From the NCBI GenBank assembly GCA_021828525.1, contig JAJZGM010000048.1, positions 1 through 8,124 on the forward strand: a stretch of DNA of 8,124 nucleotides, in the 5' to 3' direction. Source of the DNA: Nitrospirota bacterium (GTDB lineage Bacteria; Nitrospirota; Leptospirillia; Leptospirillales; Leptospirillaceae). The notes under the pieces are model-generated. The model was given only the letters and a program-made list of their open reading frames with translations, did no database searches and was not told where the DNA came from. Below are positions 7,100 through 8,124 of the stretch, in pieces (positions within the stretch are counted from its first letter, which is position 1; each line of letters starts with the position of its first letter). The position numbers were made by a program, and so were the translations under genes.

Positions 7100-7158
7100 G
7101 AAAAAAGGAGGCTGTGAATCAGGACTTGGAAAATGAAAGTTCCATCTGGGAGGTTGCC

Positions 7159-7275
7159 ATGATCGGACCAACAGCCAATCCACTCATGATCGTTTTCGTC
7201 ACGACCGTCTTCTTTGTAGGAATCGGGTATCTGTCCTATTTCTTCGGGAAGATGGACGCCCACTCCTCTCGGTAA
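7159..7275 (+). CDS. Small single-pass membrane protein of unknown function
   Basis: A 38-residue microprotein that I do not recognise. It has a short polar start (MIGPTANP), one hydrophobic span at about residues 9-29 rich in V, F, I and G, and a charged or polar tail (GKMDAHSSR). This fits a single transmembrane helix, likely inserted in the cytoplasmic membrane. The ATG has a strong Shine-Dalgarno GGGAGGT (7148-7154, core GGAGG) 5 nt upstream. An alternative GTG at 7114 would give 53 residues with an acidic N-terminus; AAGGAGG at 7105-7111 precedes it, but the spacing of only 2 nt is poor. 26 of 38 codons end in G or C, in line with coding in this genome. The gene is framed by its own extended -10 promoter and an intrinsic terminator, so it is likely a monocistronic unit. 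Small subunits of respiratory or transport complexes look like this, but no partner is visible here. Confidence 0.68.
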   Translation: MIGPTANPLMIVFVTTVFFVGIGYLSYFFGKMDAHSSR

Positions 7276-7301
7276 GCTCCGGAACAAGAACTATCGACCG
7301 G

Positions 7302-7339
7302 AAAAGGGAAGGGAGTTTTCGAGCCTTTCCCTTTTTTTT
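7302..7339 (+). terminator. Intrinsic terminator after the microprotein gene
   Basis: The 5' arm AAAAGGGAAGG (7302-7312) pairs with CCTTTCCCTTTT (7324-7335), with one bulged T. The loop is about 11 nt, and an uninterrupted run of eight T (7332-7339) ends it. It lies 26 bp after the microprotein stop and separates that gene from the GH15 gene. Confidence 0.8.
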
Positions 7340-7387
7340 GGACCGTCCCGCTCCTTCTTTCGCCAAAGACCCCGGAGTTGATCCACC

Positions 7388-7416
7388 TTGCAGAGAAAGG
7401 GCCCAAGGAGTAGCAT
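7388..7416 (+). promoter_or_regulatory. Weak candidate promoter for the GH15 gene
   Basis: TTGCAG (7388-7393), a 17-bp spacer and TAGCAT (7411-7416) match the sigma-70 consensus at 3/6 and 4/6 positions. The GH15 gene needs its own promoter because a terminator lies upstream, and this is the best-spaced pair in the gap. The match alone is weak. Confidence 0.22.
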
Positions 7417-7450
7417 CGATGACAGTCGTTCTGTCCTCCCCCCCGTATCA

Positions 7451-7456
7451 AAGGAG
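7451..7456 (+). promoter_or_regulatory. Shine-Dalgarno AAGGAG that fixes the TTG start of the GH15 gene
   Basis: AAGGAG lies 5 nt before TTG at 7462. There is an in-frame stop (TGA, 7420-7422) upstream and no in-frame ATG between it and the conserved N-terminus, so this site decides the start. Confidence 0.75.
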
Positions 7457-7461
7457 CGGTA

Positions 7462-8124
7462 TTGGCCCGGGAACTCCCGATTTCGAATGGTCGTCTCTAT
7501 ATTTCCTTCGATCAATCCGGCTTCATCCGGGAGCTCACCTATCCGCTGGTTGGAAAAGAGAACCATGTCGGCGGGCGACAATGCAGGATCGGCTTTTCTC
7601 TGGGTGGGGCCTTTGCCTGGCTAAGGCCGGACCACATTCTCTCCCGCTCCTATGAAGGGCGGGCGCCGGTCGTCGAATCGCGATTCAGAATTCCCGAGTT
7701 TTCCTTTCTGAGGTTTGCGCTTACGGACTGGGTCGACACCTCCGATGACATCCTCTATCGCCACATCAGAATCGATAACGAAGGCCCAGAACCGGCCGAT
7801 GTCCGGCTCTACCTCCACTACGACATGGACATTTCCCACTCGGACATCGGAAACACTGCGGCTTTCCTTCCAGCGCACAATGCCATGCTCCACTACAAGG
7901 ATAATATTTATTTTCTGATGGCGACCCTGGACGGGGACAGGGCTTCGCTCCATGAGTATGCCTGCGGGGCACGCCATGGCCACAGGGAAGGTACATGGCG
8001 GGACGCCGAAGACTGCCGCCTCGAAGGCAATCCCATCGCCCAGGGAGCGGTTGACTCCGTCTATTCGGTCAGAATACCGGTTCCCGCGGGGGGAGGTGCC
8101 GAAAGAACGTCCCTCCTGGCTGCG
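7462..8124 (+). CDS. Bacterial glycoside hydrolase family 15 protein (glucoamylase / glucodextranase-like), 3' partial
   Basis: The first 221 residues of a GH15-type glucosidase; the gene runs off the right edge. Members cleave terminal alpha-linked glucose from alpha-glucans or, in some lineages, trehalose. It starts at TTG as MARELPISNGRL, matching the typical family opening. It continues with FDQSGFIRELTYPLVGKENHVGG (residues 16-38), LYLHYDMDIS with HSDIGNTA, EGTWRDAED (176-184) and GNPIAQG (189-195). These belong to the N-terminal beta-sandwich and linker; the catalytic (alpha/alpha)6 barrel with its two glutamates would lie beyond the window, so activity cannot be judged. There is no signal peptide, so a cytoplasmic enzyme of glycogen or trehalose metabolism is likely. 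An upstream in-frame TGA at 7420 and AAGGAG at 7451 support the start. Confidence 0.88.
   Translation, partial: MARELPISNGRLYISFDQSGFIRELTYPLVGKENHVGGRQCRIGFSLGGAFAWLRPDHILSRSYEGRAPVVESRFRIPEFSFLRFALTDWVDTSDDILYRHIRIDNEGPEPADVRLYLHYDMDISHSDIGNTAAFLPAHNAMLHYKDNIYFLMATLDGDRASLHEYACGARHGHREGTWRDAEDCRLEGNPIAQGAVDSVYSVRIPVPAGGGAERTSLLAA

Larger units (their letters stand above)
7001..7100. other. AT-rich island upstream of the microprotein promoter
   Basis: By hand count only 15 of these 100 bases are G or C, in sharp contrast with the flanking genes. It contains A- and T-tracts (such as AAAATTTTT at 7033-7041) expected to bend DNA. It lies directly upstream of the extended -10 at 7091-7099. Plausible roles are an UP-element-like activator of a strong promoter or a binding site for a nucleoid or regulatory protein. 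Confidence 0.6.
6747..7158. other. Divergent intergenic region between the GGDEF-EAL gene and the microprotein gene
   Basis: This 412-bp stretch holds no convincing gene. The left end carries the GGDEF-EAL ribosome-binding site and a palindrome. About 6820-6990 has ordinary composition and only a weak hairpin (6867-6891). From about 6995 it becomes extremely AT-rich and ends in the promoter and leader of the microprotein gene. Confidence 0.7.

Noticed and set aside
7045..7287. Minus-strand 80-codon frame overlapping the microprotein
   Set aside because: It runs through the promoter region and opposite the microprotein. The promoter, RBS and terminator signals all favour the + strand.

Overview
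The window looks like chromosomal DNA of a fairly GC-rich bacterium. I see no phage, transposon, CRISPR or rRNA/tRNA signal. Codon choice and gene content (a divergent YggX-type iron-trafficking protein with four cysteines, a PRODH-fold protein, a bacterial GH15 glucosidase, a membrane GGDEF-EAL protein) would fit an iron-oxidising Nitrospirota such as Leptospirillum. That assignment is an inference from sequence style, not a proven one.

Layout: (1) 1-3049 (+) is the 3' part of a large SWI2/SNF2 helicase. Its frame is open to the left edge and carries a SWIM-like zinc finger there, so the gene starts outside the window. (2) 3176-3958 (+) is a short proline-dehydrogenase-fold protein in which several family active-site residues are replaced. 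(3) 3955-4203 (-) is a small YggX-like protein, convergent with the PRODH gene; the two share one CTAG that supplies a TAG stop on each strand. (4) 4338-6746 (-) is an 802-residue membrane sensor with GGDEF and EAL domains, for making and degrading cyclic di-GMP. (5) 6747-7158 is a 412-bp divergent intergenic region with an operator-like palindrome on the GGDEF-EAL side and a very AT-rich island on the other. (6) 7159-7275 (+) is a 38-codon single-pass membrane microprotein gene with its own extended -10 promoter and an intrinsic terminator. (7) 7462-8124 (+) is the 5' part of a GH15 glucosidase gene that begins at TTG and runs off the right edge.

The genes do not form one pathway: orientations alternate and most genes seem to be separately transcribed. 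The item closest to an undescribed unit is the AT-island / promoter / microprotein / terminator cassette at about 7001-7339. The remodelled PRODH-fold protein is the second most interesting item. I found no large novel multi-gene system.
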